In this document: in pieces, positions 16,859 to 25,545 of the stretch | Layout of the letters: the number at the start of each line of letters is the position of its first letter | Numbering within the stretch: the stretch's first letter is position 1 | Assembly: GCF_002849715.1 (NCBI RefSeq) | Contig: NZ_CP018863.1 | Location: 1,922,001 to 1,986,000, forward strand | Origin: Arthrobacter crystallopoietes | GTDB lineage: Bacteria > Actinomycetota > Actinomycetes > Actinomycetales > Micrococcaceae | Reading direction: 5' to 3' | DNA length: 64,000 nt | Program-made: the position numbers and the translations under genes | The notes under the pieces: generated by a model | What the model was told of the DNA's origin: nothing | What the model saw: the letters and a program-made list of their open reading frames with translations, nothing else | Database searches by the model: none

Positions 16859-18442
16859 ATGGACGCGAAACTCCGCGCTCCTGTAGCCCAAGCCAGCAGC
16901 CGCGACCCCAATCCCACACTGCTCGAGGTGCGATCACTGAGCAAACGCTTCGGGCCGACTATCGCGGTGCGTGAGGCATCATTCGATATCCGGGCGGGCG
17001 AGGTGCACGCCCTGGTCGGTGAAAACGGCTCGGGCAAGTCCACGCTCGTGAAGTTGCTCAGCGGCGTGCACACGCCGAACGCCGGCGAGGTAGTTGTTGA
17101 CGGCAAGCGCTACCAGAGCTTCACCTCCCCACGGATGTCCCAGACTGCGGGGATCGTGACGGTGTTCCAGGAAGTGCTATCCGTGGGTAGCCGCACGGTG
17201 CTCGACAACCTGTGGCTCGGTGCCGATGGTTCGTTCACCACTATCGTGCGTAAAGGGGAGAAAATTGAGCGCGCCAAGAGGGTGCTCGACCAGCTGCTCG
17301 AACATCCGCCGCAGCTCGATACCCGGGTTGAGGATCTCTCGCTGAGCGACAGGCAGGTGTGCAGTATCGCGCGGGCGCTGCTGCGAAACCCTCGTGTCCT
17401 CATTCTGGACGAGGCGACGTCGGCGCTCGATTATGACAGCAGGTCGCGGCTCTTCCGTGTCGTTAAAAAATTGCGCGATGAGGGCGTCGGCATCATGCTC
17501 ATTACGCACCGCATGGACGAGATTGAGGAAATCGGCGACCGGATCACGGTACTTCGTTCGGGCGCAACTGTGGGTACCGTTGACGACGAAAACTGGACGA
17601 CTGATCAGTTGGTTTCGATGATGGCCGGCGACGACCACTTCGCGCCGACGGCCGCCCGCGTTGAGGGGCGCGAACACATACTGGACGCACCGGTTGTATT
17701 GGAAGTCCGCGGGCTAACACTTGCCCCTGGCCGCACACCCGTCAACACCCAGATCCGCGCCGGGGAACTTGTTGGCCTGGCCGGGCTCGAAGGGCAGGGC
17801 CAGGACGATTTCCTCAAATCACTGGCCGGTCTCGGCACAGCCGCCGGAGAAGTGGTGCGGAAGTACGAGGACCGTGGAGCGGCAATCTCGAACCACGAAA
17901 CCGCCCACGCGGAGCGGATCGCCTATGTGCCCCGGGAGCGAAGGGGAGAGTCGCTGTTCGAATGGATGTCGATTCTGGACAACTTCTCCATACCAACGGT
18001 ACGGGAGGACGTCAGGGGCGGATTCCTCAGCCCCCGCGCCGCCGCTGAACGGTTCAGTGACTATGTCTCCCGGCTGAGCATTAAGACCGGGAATACCTCG
18101 AACGCGATTACCACGCTCTCAGGAGGTAACCAGCAGAAGGTCATCATCGCCCGCTGGCTGGCCACAAAGCCTGACGTCCTGCTGTTGAACGACCCCACCC
18201 GCGGCATCGACATTAACGCCAAACGGGACCTTTACCGCCTGCTCGGCGAGCTGACCGCCGCGGGCATGGCCGTCGTGATGCTTTCCACGGAAGTTGATGA
18301 GCACATCGAGTTGATGGACCGGGTCCTCGTCTTCGACGATTTCGAATGCACCCGCGAATTCAGCCATGCAGAGGTGACCAGGCAGAAGCTGGTTGCCAGT
18401 TTCTTCGGAAAGGAGAGCCGCGATGAGCACGGTTCTAGATAG
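16859..18442 (+). CDS. Sugar ABC transporter double ATP-binding protein (RbsA/MglA type)
   Basis: The 527-residue protein carries two fused nucleotide-binding domains. The first has Walker A GENGSGKST near residue 60, signature LSLSDRQ and Walker B RVLILDEATSALD. The second has a degenerate Walker A (GLEGQGQDDFLKS) as usual in this family, with signature LSGGNQQKV and LLLNDPTRGIDINA. It powers import through the two permeases that follow. ATG at 16859 is chosen because homology begins soon after and GAGAG lies upstream; the frame is open to 16556. Its last 20 bases overlap the first permease gene. Confidence 0.93.
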   Translation: MDAKLRAPVAQASSRDPNPTLLEVRSLSKRFGPTIAVREASFDIRAGEVHALVGENGSGKSTLVKLLSGVHTPNAGEVVVDGKRYQSFTSPRMSQTAGIVTVFQEVLSVGSRTVLDNLWLGADGSFTTIVRKGEKIERAKRVLDQLLEHPPQLDTRVEDLSLSDRQVCSIARALLRNPRVLILDEATSALDYDSRSRLFRVVKKLRDEGVGIMLITHRMDEIEEIGDRITVLRSGATVGTVDDENWTTDQLVSMMAGDDHFAPTAARVEGREHILDAPVVLEVRGLTLAPGRTPVNTQIRAGELVGLAGLEGQGQDDFLKSLAGLGTAAGEVVRKYEDRGAAISNHETAHAERIAYVPRERRGESLFEWMSILDNFSIPTVREDVRGGFLSPRAAAERFSDYVSRLSIKTGNTSNAITTLSGGNQQKVIIARWLATKPDVLLLNDPTRGIDINAKRDLYRLLGELTAAGMAVVMLSTEVDEHIELMDRVLVFDDFECTREFSHAEVTRQKLVASFFGKESRDEHGSR

Positions 18443-19418
18443 AAGCCGCAGTGGAACTGTCGTGCCAGCATCTCTGGGCGAGCGCGTACAGCTCTTCTTC
18501 CGGTTGCACCCCGCGGCGTTCGCAGCCATTATGGCTGCTGTGATGCTGGCGATAAACCTCGCCATGCAGCCGCAGTTCGGCCCGACACAGCAACTCGCCG
18601 CCTTTGCCCCGATGGCTCTCGCCGCCATGGCGACTGCGGCAGCAGTGGTCGGCGGCGGGATCGACCTCTCCATCAGTGCGCAGATGACGTTTTCATCGAT
18701 CCTCCTGGTGGGGTACCTGACGCCTGCAGGGCTCGGCGGTTACATCGCCATTCCCATCCTGTTGGCGGCCGGGGCCATCCTTGGAACGCTTAACGGTCTG
18801 CTCGCCGTCGTTCTTCGACTTCCCCCGATCGTGGCCTCGCTGGCTTCGATGTTCATCCTCACCGGGATCAATCTCCGGATGGCCCCCACACCGGTGATCC
18901 TTTTTGACGGCTGGGTGTTGAACCTCGCCCGGCAGGTGTGGTTTATTCCCGGCGCGCTGCTGACCGTCGGCCTGCCACTCATCCTGTGGTCTGTTTTCGT
19001 GCGCTCAGCGTTCGGACGCAACCTCTACGCAGTCGGCGGCAATGATGCGACAGCCTTCTCTGCCGGGGTGAATGTCGGACTTATCCGCGTCACTTCATAC
19101 GCGATCGGCGGTGTGATTGCCGCAATAGGCGGGATTGCACTGACCGCACTGGTTAGTTCTGCCGACGCATCAACCAGCTCCGCCTACGTCATCGGTGCCA
19201 TTACAGCCATTGCGCTCGGCGGCATAATCATCACCGGCGGGCGGGGCGGCCTACTCGGCGCGGTAGCCGGTGCCGCTGTCATCTTCCTGGTCCAGAACAT
19301 GCTCACACTGTTCAACGTGTCCCAGGTCTGGCTGAACCTCGTATTCGGGGCCCTGCTGTTGTTCGCTGTCATCACCGGCTCGATCATGGCCGCCCCGCGT
19401 AAGGAGAAGAAGCAATGA
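18423..19418 (+). CDS. Sugar ABC transporter permease 1 (BPD_transp_2)
   Basis: This 331-residue integral membrane protein has 8-10 hydrophobic segments and the hallmarks of ribose/xylose-type permeases: VVGGGIDLSISAQMTFSSI, FGRNLYAVGGNDATAFSAGVNV before a cytoplasmic loop, and GAITAIALGGIIITGGRGGLLGA. The start ATG overlaps the ATPase end by 20 bases, and the gene's stop overlaps the next permease start by 4 bases, so translation is coupled. Confidence 0.92.
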   Translation: MSTVLDRSRSGTVVPASLGERVQLFFRLHPAAFAAIMAAVMLAINLAMQPQFGPTQQLAAFAPMALAAMATAAAVVGGGIDLSISAQMTFSSILLVGYLTPAGLGGYIAIPILLAAGAILGTLNGLLAVVLRLPPIVASLASMFILTGINLRMAPTPVILFDGWVLNLARQVWFIPGALLTVGLPLILWSVFVRSAFGRNLYAVGGNDATAFSAGVNVGLIRVTSYAIGGVIAAIGGIALTALVSSADASTSSAYVIGAITAIALGGIIITGGRGGLLGAVAGAAVIFLVQNMLTLFNVSQVWLNLVFGALLLFAVITGSIMAAPRKEKKQ

Positions 19419-20431
19419 GTGCAATGACGGCAGACCCCGCCCGCGCTACGGATGACCGTCCCCGGACAGCCGAAGTCCTTACCCGCGCCCAAAGCCGCTT
19501 CCCGGTACTGCAAATTGCCATTACCGCGGCCGCTTTCCTGATCGGCGCGCTGACCTTGGACGGCTTCGCATCAGGCAACAGTGTGAAGTCGTTGCTGATC
19601 CTCGCGTCGCTCGTGGGTCTCGCGGGTATTGGCCAGACTCTGGCGATCCTCATCGGCGGTGTTGACCTGTCGGTGGCGAACTTCCTGGTTGTCGGGGCGG
19701 TGTTTGTAACGCAGCTCACCCAGATTTACGGCATCAGCTTTGCGTCCGCGCTGCTGCTGCTCATTCCGTTCACCGCCATCCTCGGTGGCTTTGTCGGATG
19801 GGTTTGTCACCGGTACAACGTGGAGCCGTTGGTCGTCACCCTGGCCATGGGCACCTTTGCCCTCGGACTCATGCAGATCCAGACGGAGGGCATGATCGCC
19901 GGCGGCGCCCCACAGTGGCTGATGGCACTGACCTCACTGCGTTCAACGACGTTCGGCCTGCCGTTCCCGCCCGTTGTAGCGATCTGGGCAGTGGTTACCA
20001 TCGCTCTCGCAGTCTTCATCCACCGCACATCCGTGGGTCGGCGCATGCTGGCCGCGGGCGCGAACGGCAGGGCCGCTGGCCTGTCACTGATCAAGGTGCG
20101 GCGCATGTGGATTGTGGTGTTTGCCCTCAGCGCCGCCTTCGCCGGGCTTGCCGGCGTCGTGCTGGCGGCATTCTCCGGCACGGTAAATACCTCGATCGGC
20201 GGACCTTACCTATTCCAGAGCTTGGCCGCAGTCATCATCGGCGGCACGGTTTTCGGCGGACCAGGCGACTACACCCGCACGGTCATCGGCGCGCTGATGC
20301 TAACGGTCATCACAACGGTGCTGATCGGCCACGGCCTGGCGACCAGCGACCAGCAGATCCTGTACGGAGCCGTGATCCTAGTTGCGATGGCACTCTACGG
20401 CCGCGGACGGAAACTGAGCGACCGCATCTAA
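19415..20431 (+). CDS. Sugar ABC transporter permease 2 (BPD_transp_2)
   Basis: A 338-residue membrane protein of the same family as the preceding gene. It shows LIGGVDLSVANFLVVGAV, the cytoplasmic loop VGRRMLAAGANGRAAGLSLIKV that docks on the ATPase, and GPYLFQSLAAVIIGGTVFGGPGDYTRT. The two permeases probably form a heterodimeric channel. The ATG overlaps the stop of permease 1. It is the last transporter gene; a 60-base gap with a good RBS leads to the next gene, so the operon probably continues. Confidence 0.92.
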   Translation: MSAMTADPARATDDRPRTAEVLTRAQSRFPVLQIAITAAAFLIGALTLDGFASGNSVKSLLILASLVGLAGIGQTLAILIGGVDLSVANFLVVGAVFVTQLTQIYGISFASALLLLIPFTAILGGFVGWVCHRYNVEPLVVTLAMGTFALGLMQIQTEGMIAGGAPQWLMALTSLRSTTFGLPFPPVVAIWAVVTIALAVFIHRTSVGRRMLAAGANGRAAGLSLIKVRRMWIVVFALSAAFAGLAGVVLAAFSGTVNTSIGGPYLFQSLAAVIIGGTVFGGPGDYTRTVIGALMLTVITTVLIGHGLATSDQQILYGAVILVAMALYGRGRKLSDRI

Positions 20432-20498
20432 CGCCCTGCGCAAGTCTTGGAGCCTGCACGGCTTCCGTGGAAATGAATCAATTAAGAGGAGAATGAAA

Positions 20499-21062
20499 AT
20501 GCATCAGGCAGACCCCATCCAGTACTGGCAGGTACCCCATCTCGCAGCGCTCGACTATGACGCACTGCTGGATCTGTTCAAATCACTGGATTCCCCCGCG
20601 CCCGGAGAGGTCTCGGGCGAGTACGCCGGGATCGACTACCTCGGACAGACTGAAGAAACGTTCGAGGCGGCCCTCGGCCGGGTAAAGGCCGGCAACGGTG
20701 TGTTCTGGCTCGGCAAGGGTTTCCCCGGTGAAGAAGGCGATGGGGCCTCCGGCTACAACCGGCTGCGCCAGCCCGACGGGACAGTCGCACGGTGTGACCG
20801 GTTCGGGGTGCACCGCGGAACCTCGCCGATCGACGGCAAAGAAACATTGATGCTGAAGTATAGCGATTATGACAACGGGGCCGGAAGCATCGGCTTCCTC
20901 GATGAGATCCGTAAGGTAAACGACCGGCTGTTCCTGTGCACGGGCACCCCGGAGGAAGGAACAGCGAAACCGGGCTTCTTCTTCCTCGCCGGCCCTCCCG
21001 CCCCTTTCCGGGGCGTCGACGACCCCCAGTCCGAGCTCCTGCATGCCGGAGCTGAGGCCTGA
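20499..21062 (+). CDS. Unknown protein, possibly GXWXG/DUF4334 (lipocalin-like)
   Basis: This 187-residue protein is not confidently recognised. The order LLDLFKSLDSPAPGEVSGEYAG, a short hydrophobic stretch with FWLGKGF, then LMLKYSDYDNGAGSIGFLDEIRKVNDRLFLCTG and GFFFLAG resembles the two-part GXWXG plus DUF4334 proteins, which have a lipocalin-like barrel and often accompany aldehyde-processing genes. The key Trp of GxWxG is a Tyr here. ATG at 20499 is preferred over 20493 because AGAGGAG at 20485-20491 is then 7 bases away. Its stop overlaps the next ATG (TGATG), so it is coupled to the alcohol dehydrogenase. Confidence 0.5.
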   Translation: MHQADPIQYWQVPHLAALDYDALLDLFKSLDSPAPGEVSGEYAGIDYLGQTEETFEAALGRVKAGNGVFWLGKGFPGEEGDGASGYNRLRQPDGTVARCDRFGVHRGTSPIDGKETLMLKYSDYDNGAGSIGFLDEIRKVNDRLFLCTGTPEEGTAKPGFFFLAGPPAPFRGVDDPQSELLHAGAEA

Positions 21063-22153
21063 TGCGGGCCGTCATCGTTAATGCCGCCGGCGCCGGCTTC
21101 GCGGTAGAGGACATCGATCTGGCCGACCCGATGCCGAACGAAATCGTGGTTGAGGTCCGGGCCAGCGGACTTTGCCACAGCGACCTGTCGATTGCTGAGC
21201 AGGGCATGGGCTTTCCGATGCCGGCCTTGCTGGGACACGAAGTGGCCGGAGAAGTCGTCGAGGTCGGCGCGAGTGTGACCTCCACGAAGGTGGGCGACCG
21301 CGTGGTGATCTGCATGGTGGCAGGCTGCGGTGCCTGTCGCGAATGTAGGGCCGCCCGGCCCTACCGCTGCCAGCGCACAGCCAATCTGGAACGGAACCCG
21401 TCCCAGATGCCCCGGATCTCCCGCAACGGTGAGGCGCTGACACAGTTTATGGGCGTGGGCGGATTTGCCGAACGTATTCTCGTCCATGAGAACCTAGCGA
21501 TCCCGCTCTCTGATGCCGTTCCCTACGACGTCGCCTGCTTGCTGGGCTGCGGAGTGGTTACGGGGGCGGGTGCCGCGATCAACACCGCCGGAATCCGGCC
21601 CGGGGACACGGTAGCTGTCCTCGGCTGCGGCGGCGTGGGGCTCAACACAATCCAAGGCGCGGCACTGGCCGGTGCCTCGCGGATAATCGCCGTGGACCTT
21701 CAGCCTGCGAAGCTGGATCTGGCAAAGAAGTTCGGGGCAACCGACGTCGTCAATGCCGGTGACGGCGACGCCGTCGAAGCCGTGCGGGAGCTCACCGGCG
21801 GGGGTGTCGATTTTGCGTTTGAGGTGATCGGCATGCAGCCCACCGCGGAGCAAGCTGTGCGGATGCTGGCGGTGGGCGGTAGCGCTTTGCTCATCGGCGT
21901 GCAAAAGCCCGGAAACCGGCTGGATCTGGATCTGTTTGGCGAGATTGTCCTGCCGCAGCGCCGCATCATCGGTGTCGCAATGGGATCCACCAACCCCCAT
22001 CTGGACATCCCTATGTTCGCCGAGTTGTACCTGCAAGGCCGCTTTAACCTGGACGACCTGGTTTCGGACCGGATCACCCTCGGCGAAATCGACCGAAGCT
22101 ACCAGCTCCTTGCCGGCGGCGCTGTCGCCCGGGCTGTCGTTACGAAGTTCTGA
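21062..22153 (+). CDS. Zinc-dependent alcohol dehydrogenase 1
   Basis: This 363-residue medium-chain dehydrogenase has catalytic zinc ligands Cys38 (SGLCHSDL), His59-Glu60 (LLGHE) and a later Cys in LLGCGVVTG. Structural zinc is bound by four Cys in CGACRECRAARPYRC. The Rossmann loop is LGCGGVGLNTIQ and the following IIAVD ends in Asp, indicating NAD. These features are those of class III-like, aryl or NDMA-type alcohol dehydrogenases that oxidise a primary alcohol to an aldehyde. It is translationally coupled to the upstream gene and followed by a paralogue, suggesting duplication within the operon. Confidence 0.93.
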   Translation: MRAVIVNAAGAGFAVEDIDLADPMPNEIVVEVRASGLCHSDLSIAEQGMGFPMPALLGHEVAGEVVEVGASVTSTKVGDRVVICMVAGCGACRECRAARPYRCQRTANLERNPSQMPRISRNGEALTQFMGVGGFAERILVHENLAIPLSDAVPYDVACLLGCGVVTGAGAAINTAGIRPGDTVAVLGCGGVGLNTIQGAALAGASRIIAVDLQPAKLDLAKKFGATDVVNAGDGDAVEAVRELTGGGVDFAFEVIGMQPTAEQAVRMLAVGGSALLIGVQKPGNRLDLDLFGEIVLPQRRIIGVAMGSTNPHLDIPMFAELYLQGRFNLDDLVSDRITLGEIDRSYQLLAGGAVARAVVTKF

Positions 22154-22210
22154 CTTTCGGCGAGCCTTGTCTGGGCTCGCCAACCAGCTATCTGAAGGAA
22201 GCAAGTTACC

Positions 22211-23296
22211 GTGAAAGCTCTCGTATTGGATGAGATCGGATCAGCGTTCCGGCTCACTGACGTTGACATCGCAGCCCCCGTTGCCCAAGAAGTGCTTGTG
22301 GAGGTCAAAGCAAGCGGACTCTGTCACAGCGACCTGACCGCCAGCTCGCTGGGCGGCTGGCCGGTCCCAGCGATCCTGGGGCACGAGATCTCCGGCGTGG
22401 TCGCCGGGGTCGGCCCGAATGTTACCCGTTTTGCTGCGGGCGACCATGTTGTCGCCTCGTTACAGTCGCACTGCAACGACTGCGAAGCCTGCCTCCGAGA
22501 TGACATCAACATGTGCACCAACCCCGGCTTCGTTGCGCGCGCCGAGGGGGAGGAACCGCGGTTGTCTCTCGACGGTGAACCCGTGACGGCGGTGGCCAAT
22601 CTTGGCGGTTTTGCCGAACAGGTGTTGCTCCACGAGAACAACCTCGTCCGAATCGACCGGCCGATTCCGCATGAAGTGGCCAGCATCCTCGGATGCGGGG
22701 TGCTCGCTGGGGCCGGGGCAGTACTTAACGCCGCAGAAGTTCCCGAAGGTGCGACCGTAGCCGTCTTCGGGTGTGGCGGCCTGGGCCTGGCCGCCATTCA
22801 GGCCGCCCTCTTGGTCGGCGCTTCGCGCATCATCGCCGTTGATATTGCCGACGATAAACTCGAATACGCGAAGCGGTTTGGAGCCACCGACGTGGTGAAC
22901 TCTGCAGCACAGGATCCCGCTGCTGCGATTAAAGAGTTGACCGACGGCGGCGCCGACTATGTTTTCGACTTCGTGGGCCGCCCCGAAGCGACGAAGCAGG
23001 CCTACGAGTCCGTGGGCCGGGCAGGCGAACTGGGTGTCATCGGCATTAACAAGCCGGGGGCTACCCTGCAGATCGATATCGGGCCGGAGTTTATCTGGAA
23101 TCAGGTCCGGATTCGCCCAATCTTCAACGGGTCCACCAACTTCGTGCGAGACGTTCCCCGCTTCGTTGAGCTGTACAACGAGGGACGCTTCAAACTGGAC
23201 GAGCTTGTTTCGCGGACGATCTCACTGGAAGAGGTGAACGACGCCTACGCAGAAATGACGAAGCACATCGGGCGCACGGTGGTGACATTCCCCTAA
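22211..23296 (+). CDS. Zinc-dependent alcohol dehydrogenase 2
   Basis: A 361-residue paralogue of the previous protein, starting at GTG with GAAGGAAGC upstream. Catalytic zinc ligands are Cys38 (SGLCHSDL), His in ILGHE and Cys in ILGCGVLAG. The structural zinc loop is CNDCEACLRDDINMC. The NAD-binding loop is FGCGGLGLAAIQ, followed by IIAVD. The substrate-pocket region differs from copy 1, for example SLGGWPVP against EQGMGFPMP, so the two may act on different alcohols or in successive steps. A strong terminator follows. Confidence 0.93.
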   Translation: MKALVLDEIGSAFRLTDVDIAAPVAQEVLVEVKASGLCHSDLTASSLGGWPVPAILGHEISGVVAGVGPNVTRFAAGDHVVASLQSHCNDCEACLRDDINMCTNPGFVARAEGEEPRLSLDGEPVTAVANLGGFAEQVLLHENNLVRIDRPIPHEVASILGCGVLAGAGAVLNAAEVPEGATVAVFGCGGLGLAAIQAALLVGASRIIAVDIADDKLEYAKRFGATDVVNSAAQDPAAAIKELTDGGADYVFDFVGRPEATKQAYESVGRAGELGVIGINKPGATLQIDIGPEFIWNQVRIRPIFNGSTNFVRDVPRFVELYNEGRFKLDELVSRTISLEEVNDAYAEMTKHIGRTVVTFP

Positions 23297-23314
23297 CCGG
23301 ACGAACGACAGTTC

Positions 23315-23361
23315 CAGGTGGGTTTGCGGGTCTAGGCCCTGCAAGCCCACCTGTTTTTTTT
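23315..23361 (+). terminator. Rho-independent terminator after the alcohol dehydrogenase operon
   Basis: CAGGTGGGTTTGC pairs with GCAAGCCCACCTG across a loop of about 20 bases and is followed by a run of eight T. It ends the importer/alcohol dehydrogenase operon 18 bases after the last stop. Confidence 0.93.
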
Positions 23362-23495
23362 AGTTTGCGTAACCGTGCAGTTCATCCGATAGGGCGAGAT
23401 AGTCCCATGGAATGAGATTTAACCATCTGACGAGACAGCATCAAATGTAATCTAACTCTCACTGTGCGATAGACGCAGGAAAGAGGGAGGATGCA

Positions 23496-24482
23496 GTGAA
23501 CAATTCAGCGGTAGCAATGGCAGGGCCAGGGCTTGGTGTACAAACGACGGTCACGCGTACGATTGACGAGTTCGCGGACCTACTGCGCAATTCGGTCATG
23601 CCGCTGGCTGTGAAAAGCCGGCACAGCAGCGCCTTCGTCGGCCGTATGCGGGCAGCGGGACGGGGGCGGGTGTTCTGTTATGAGGTCACGGCACCGGAGC
23701 ACACAATTGAACGCACTCCGGAACTCATCAAAGAAAGTGCCGTGGGGGAGTACTACAAGGTCAGTCTCATGCTGCAAGGGGAAAGCATGGTCATGCAGGA
23801 TTCGCGAGAGGCTGTGCTGCGGCAGGGCGACATCGCCATCTACGATACGACCCGCCCCTATTCTTTGCTTTCAAGCGAGGGAGCGCGCACGGCCATTGTC
23901 ATGTTCCCCAGGGAAATGATTGCTCTCCCACCGGAGCTGGTGGGGCAACTCACTGCGGTGCGCTTCGACCGGTCCCAAGGGTTGGCAGCCAGCGTGTCAC
24001 CGTTCATGACCCAACTGATGATGCAGCTTGACCAGTTCGCGCGCCCAGGTGGTTCGAGGTTGCCGCACAACATTGTCGACTTGCTCGGGACGATGCTTGT
24101 TTCGGAACTTGATCTGGCACCCACAGAAACTTCGCACGGCAGCCAGTTGCTGCGTCAGATCATGAGCTACATCGAAGACAACCTGAGCGTCCCGGATCTT
24201 CGGCCGGGAACCATCGCCGCGGCTCATTTCATCTCACCGCGCTACCTGCAGATGCTCTTCCAGCGGAATGGCGTTACCGTGAGTTCCTGGATCCGCGAGC
24301 GGCGGCTCGAGCGCTGTCACCGGGATCTTGCCGACCCCTCCCATGCCAGCGATTCGGTGACTGCACTGGCGGCACGATGGGGCTTTCTTGAGCCAGCCCA
24401 CTTCAGCCGTACCTACAAGAAACGGTTTGGAGTGAGCCCGCGCGAAACGCGAGTGGCTGTCAGCGAACGGATGGCAGCATAG
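23496..24482 (+). CDS. AraC-family transcriptional regulator with AraC_binding_2 domain
   Basis: This 328-residue protein has an N-terminal cupin-like ligand domain of the AraC_binding_2 type (residues about 20-200, with YKVSLMLQGESMVMQDSREAVLRQGDIAIYDTTRPY). A C-terminal AraC double HTH follows: IEDNLSVPDLRPGTIAAAHFISPRYLQMLF, then ALAARWGFLEPAHFSRTYKKRFGVSPRE. That architecture is common in regulators of aromatic or alcohol catabolism. GTG at 23496 is the start, since the nearby ATG at 23491 is followed at once by TGA. Probable targets are the alcohol dehydrogenase operon or the downstream aldehyde dehydrogenase. Confidence 0.9.
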   Translation: MNNSAVAMAGPGLGVQTTVTRTIDEFADLLRNSVMPLAVKSRHSSAFVGRMRAAGRGRVFCYEVTAPEHTIERTPELIKESAVGEYYKVSLMLQGESMVMQDSREAVLRQGDIAIYDTTRPYSLLSSEGARTAIVMFPREMIALPPELVGQLTAVRFDRSQGLAASVSPFMTQLMMQLDQFARPGGSRLPHNIVDLLGTMLVSELDLAPTETSHGSQLLRQIMSYIEDNLSVPDLRPGTIAAAHFISPRYLQMLFQRNGVTVSSWIRERRLERCHRDLADPSHASDSVTALAARWGFLEPAHFSRTYKKRFGVSPRETRVAVSERMAA

Positions 24483-24643
24483 AAGCAGACAAGGAGTGCG
24501 CGTGGTGCCAAGAACGATGTGGCATGGGGCAAGCCGTTGCGGGGCGTTCTCGGTACTGTGAAGATGACCACAAAACGTGACGGTCAGGACGCTTTCGCTC
24601 AAGGAGAGGGCGTGCGAGCGTCTACTCAGGGTGAGGAGCTGCA

Positions 24644-25486
24644 GTGAAGGTCAAGGGTTATGATCCCGTGGAGTTCGAGGCGGCTCCCGCCATCCTCCGT
24701 CCCACCGTTATGCACGGCGTCGCAGCGGAAGCTGGCACCCCCGTGGCGCCGCTGCTCTCGCGCGCAGTAGCGCTGCTCAGGTGCTTCACCCAAGCCGAGT
24801 ACACACTCTCGGCGAAAGACCTCGTCGAGCGATCGGGAATCCCGCGTTCAACCGTCCACCGCCTCATTAGCGACATGGTCAACCTGGGCCTGTTGACCCG
24901 CACCACGGGCGGCCGTTACTGCGTGGGCTCCCTGGTGTGGGAACTCGCGCAGCACTCCTCGATTCAACTGCATCTGCGCCAAGCCGCGCAGGTCCACCTG
25001 ACCCGTCTTTACGACGCCAGCGGCGAAAATATTTTTCTCGGCGTCATGACCACCGATGCTCCGGAAACGGCAGAGACCATGTACGTCGGCCATGTACGTG
25101 GGGCACAATCCGCGCGGACGAACGCTCAGGAGGGACGGGTCTTCCCACTCCTGACGACGGCGATGGGGGTGGCGTTGACGGCAGCCCAATCTCCAGAGTG
25201 GCGTGATCAGATACTCCGCAGGCTAGGGCCGCGCGAGATGCCCGCGTTCACCGGCGGAGCCGAGGGGGCGGGCGATGCACTGGATCAGTGGCATCGACGC
25301 GGGTACGTCGTGCAGGTCGGCGAAGGCAGCGTGGCAATAGCCGCACCGATTCTCTCGGGCGAGGGATACCCCACCGCAGCAGTTGAAATGGTGGTGGCTC
25401 CCGAACGCTGGGATGAAAGGCGACTGGCGCATCTGATCAAGTCCGCAGCCGGAGCGATCGGCCGCGATCTCCAGCGCCACGACTGA
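24644..25486 (+). CDS. IclR-family transcriptional regulator
   Basis: The 280-residue protein has an N-terminal extension of about 35 residues, a winged helix (LSRAVALLRCFTQAEYTLSAKDLVERSGIPRSTVHRLISDMVNLGLL) and a GAF-like IclR effector domain (ENIFLGVMTTDAPETAETMYVGHV, then FPLLTTAMGVALTA). GTG at 24644 is the start. It lies between an AraC regulator and an aldehyde dehydrogenase on the same strand, so it may control the latter, 60 bases downstream. The effector is unknown. Confidence 0.92.
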   Translation: MKVKGYDPVEFEAAPAILRPTVMHGVAAEAGTPVAPLLSRAVALLRCFTQAEYTLSAKDLVERSGIPRSTVHRLISDMVNLGLLTRTTGGRYCVGSLVWELAQHSSIQLHLRQAAQVHLTRLYDASGENIFLGVMTTDAPETAETMYVGHVRGAQSARTNAQEGRVFPLLTTAMGVALTAAQSPEWRDQILRRLGPREMPAFTGGAEGAGDALDQWHRRGYVVQVGEGSVAIAAPILSGEGYPTAAVEMVVAPERWDERRLAHLIKSAAGAIGRDLQRHD

Positions 25487-25545
25487 CCCTGCAGCATTCA
25501 CTGCAGGAAGAAACGTAGAACGGAAAACAACCGAAAGGAACAAGC

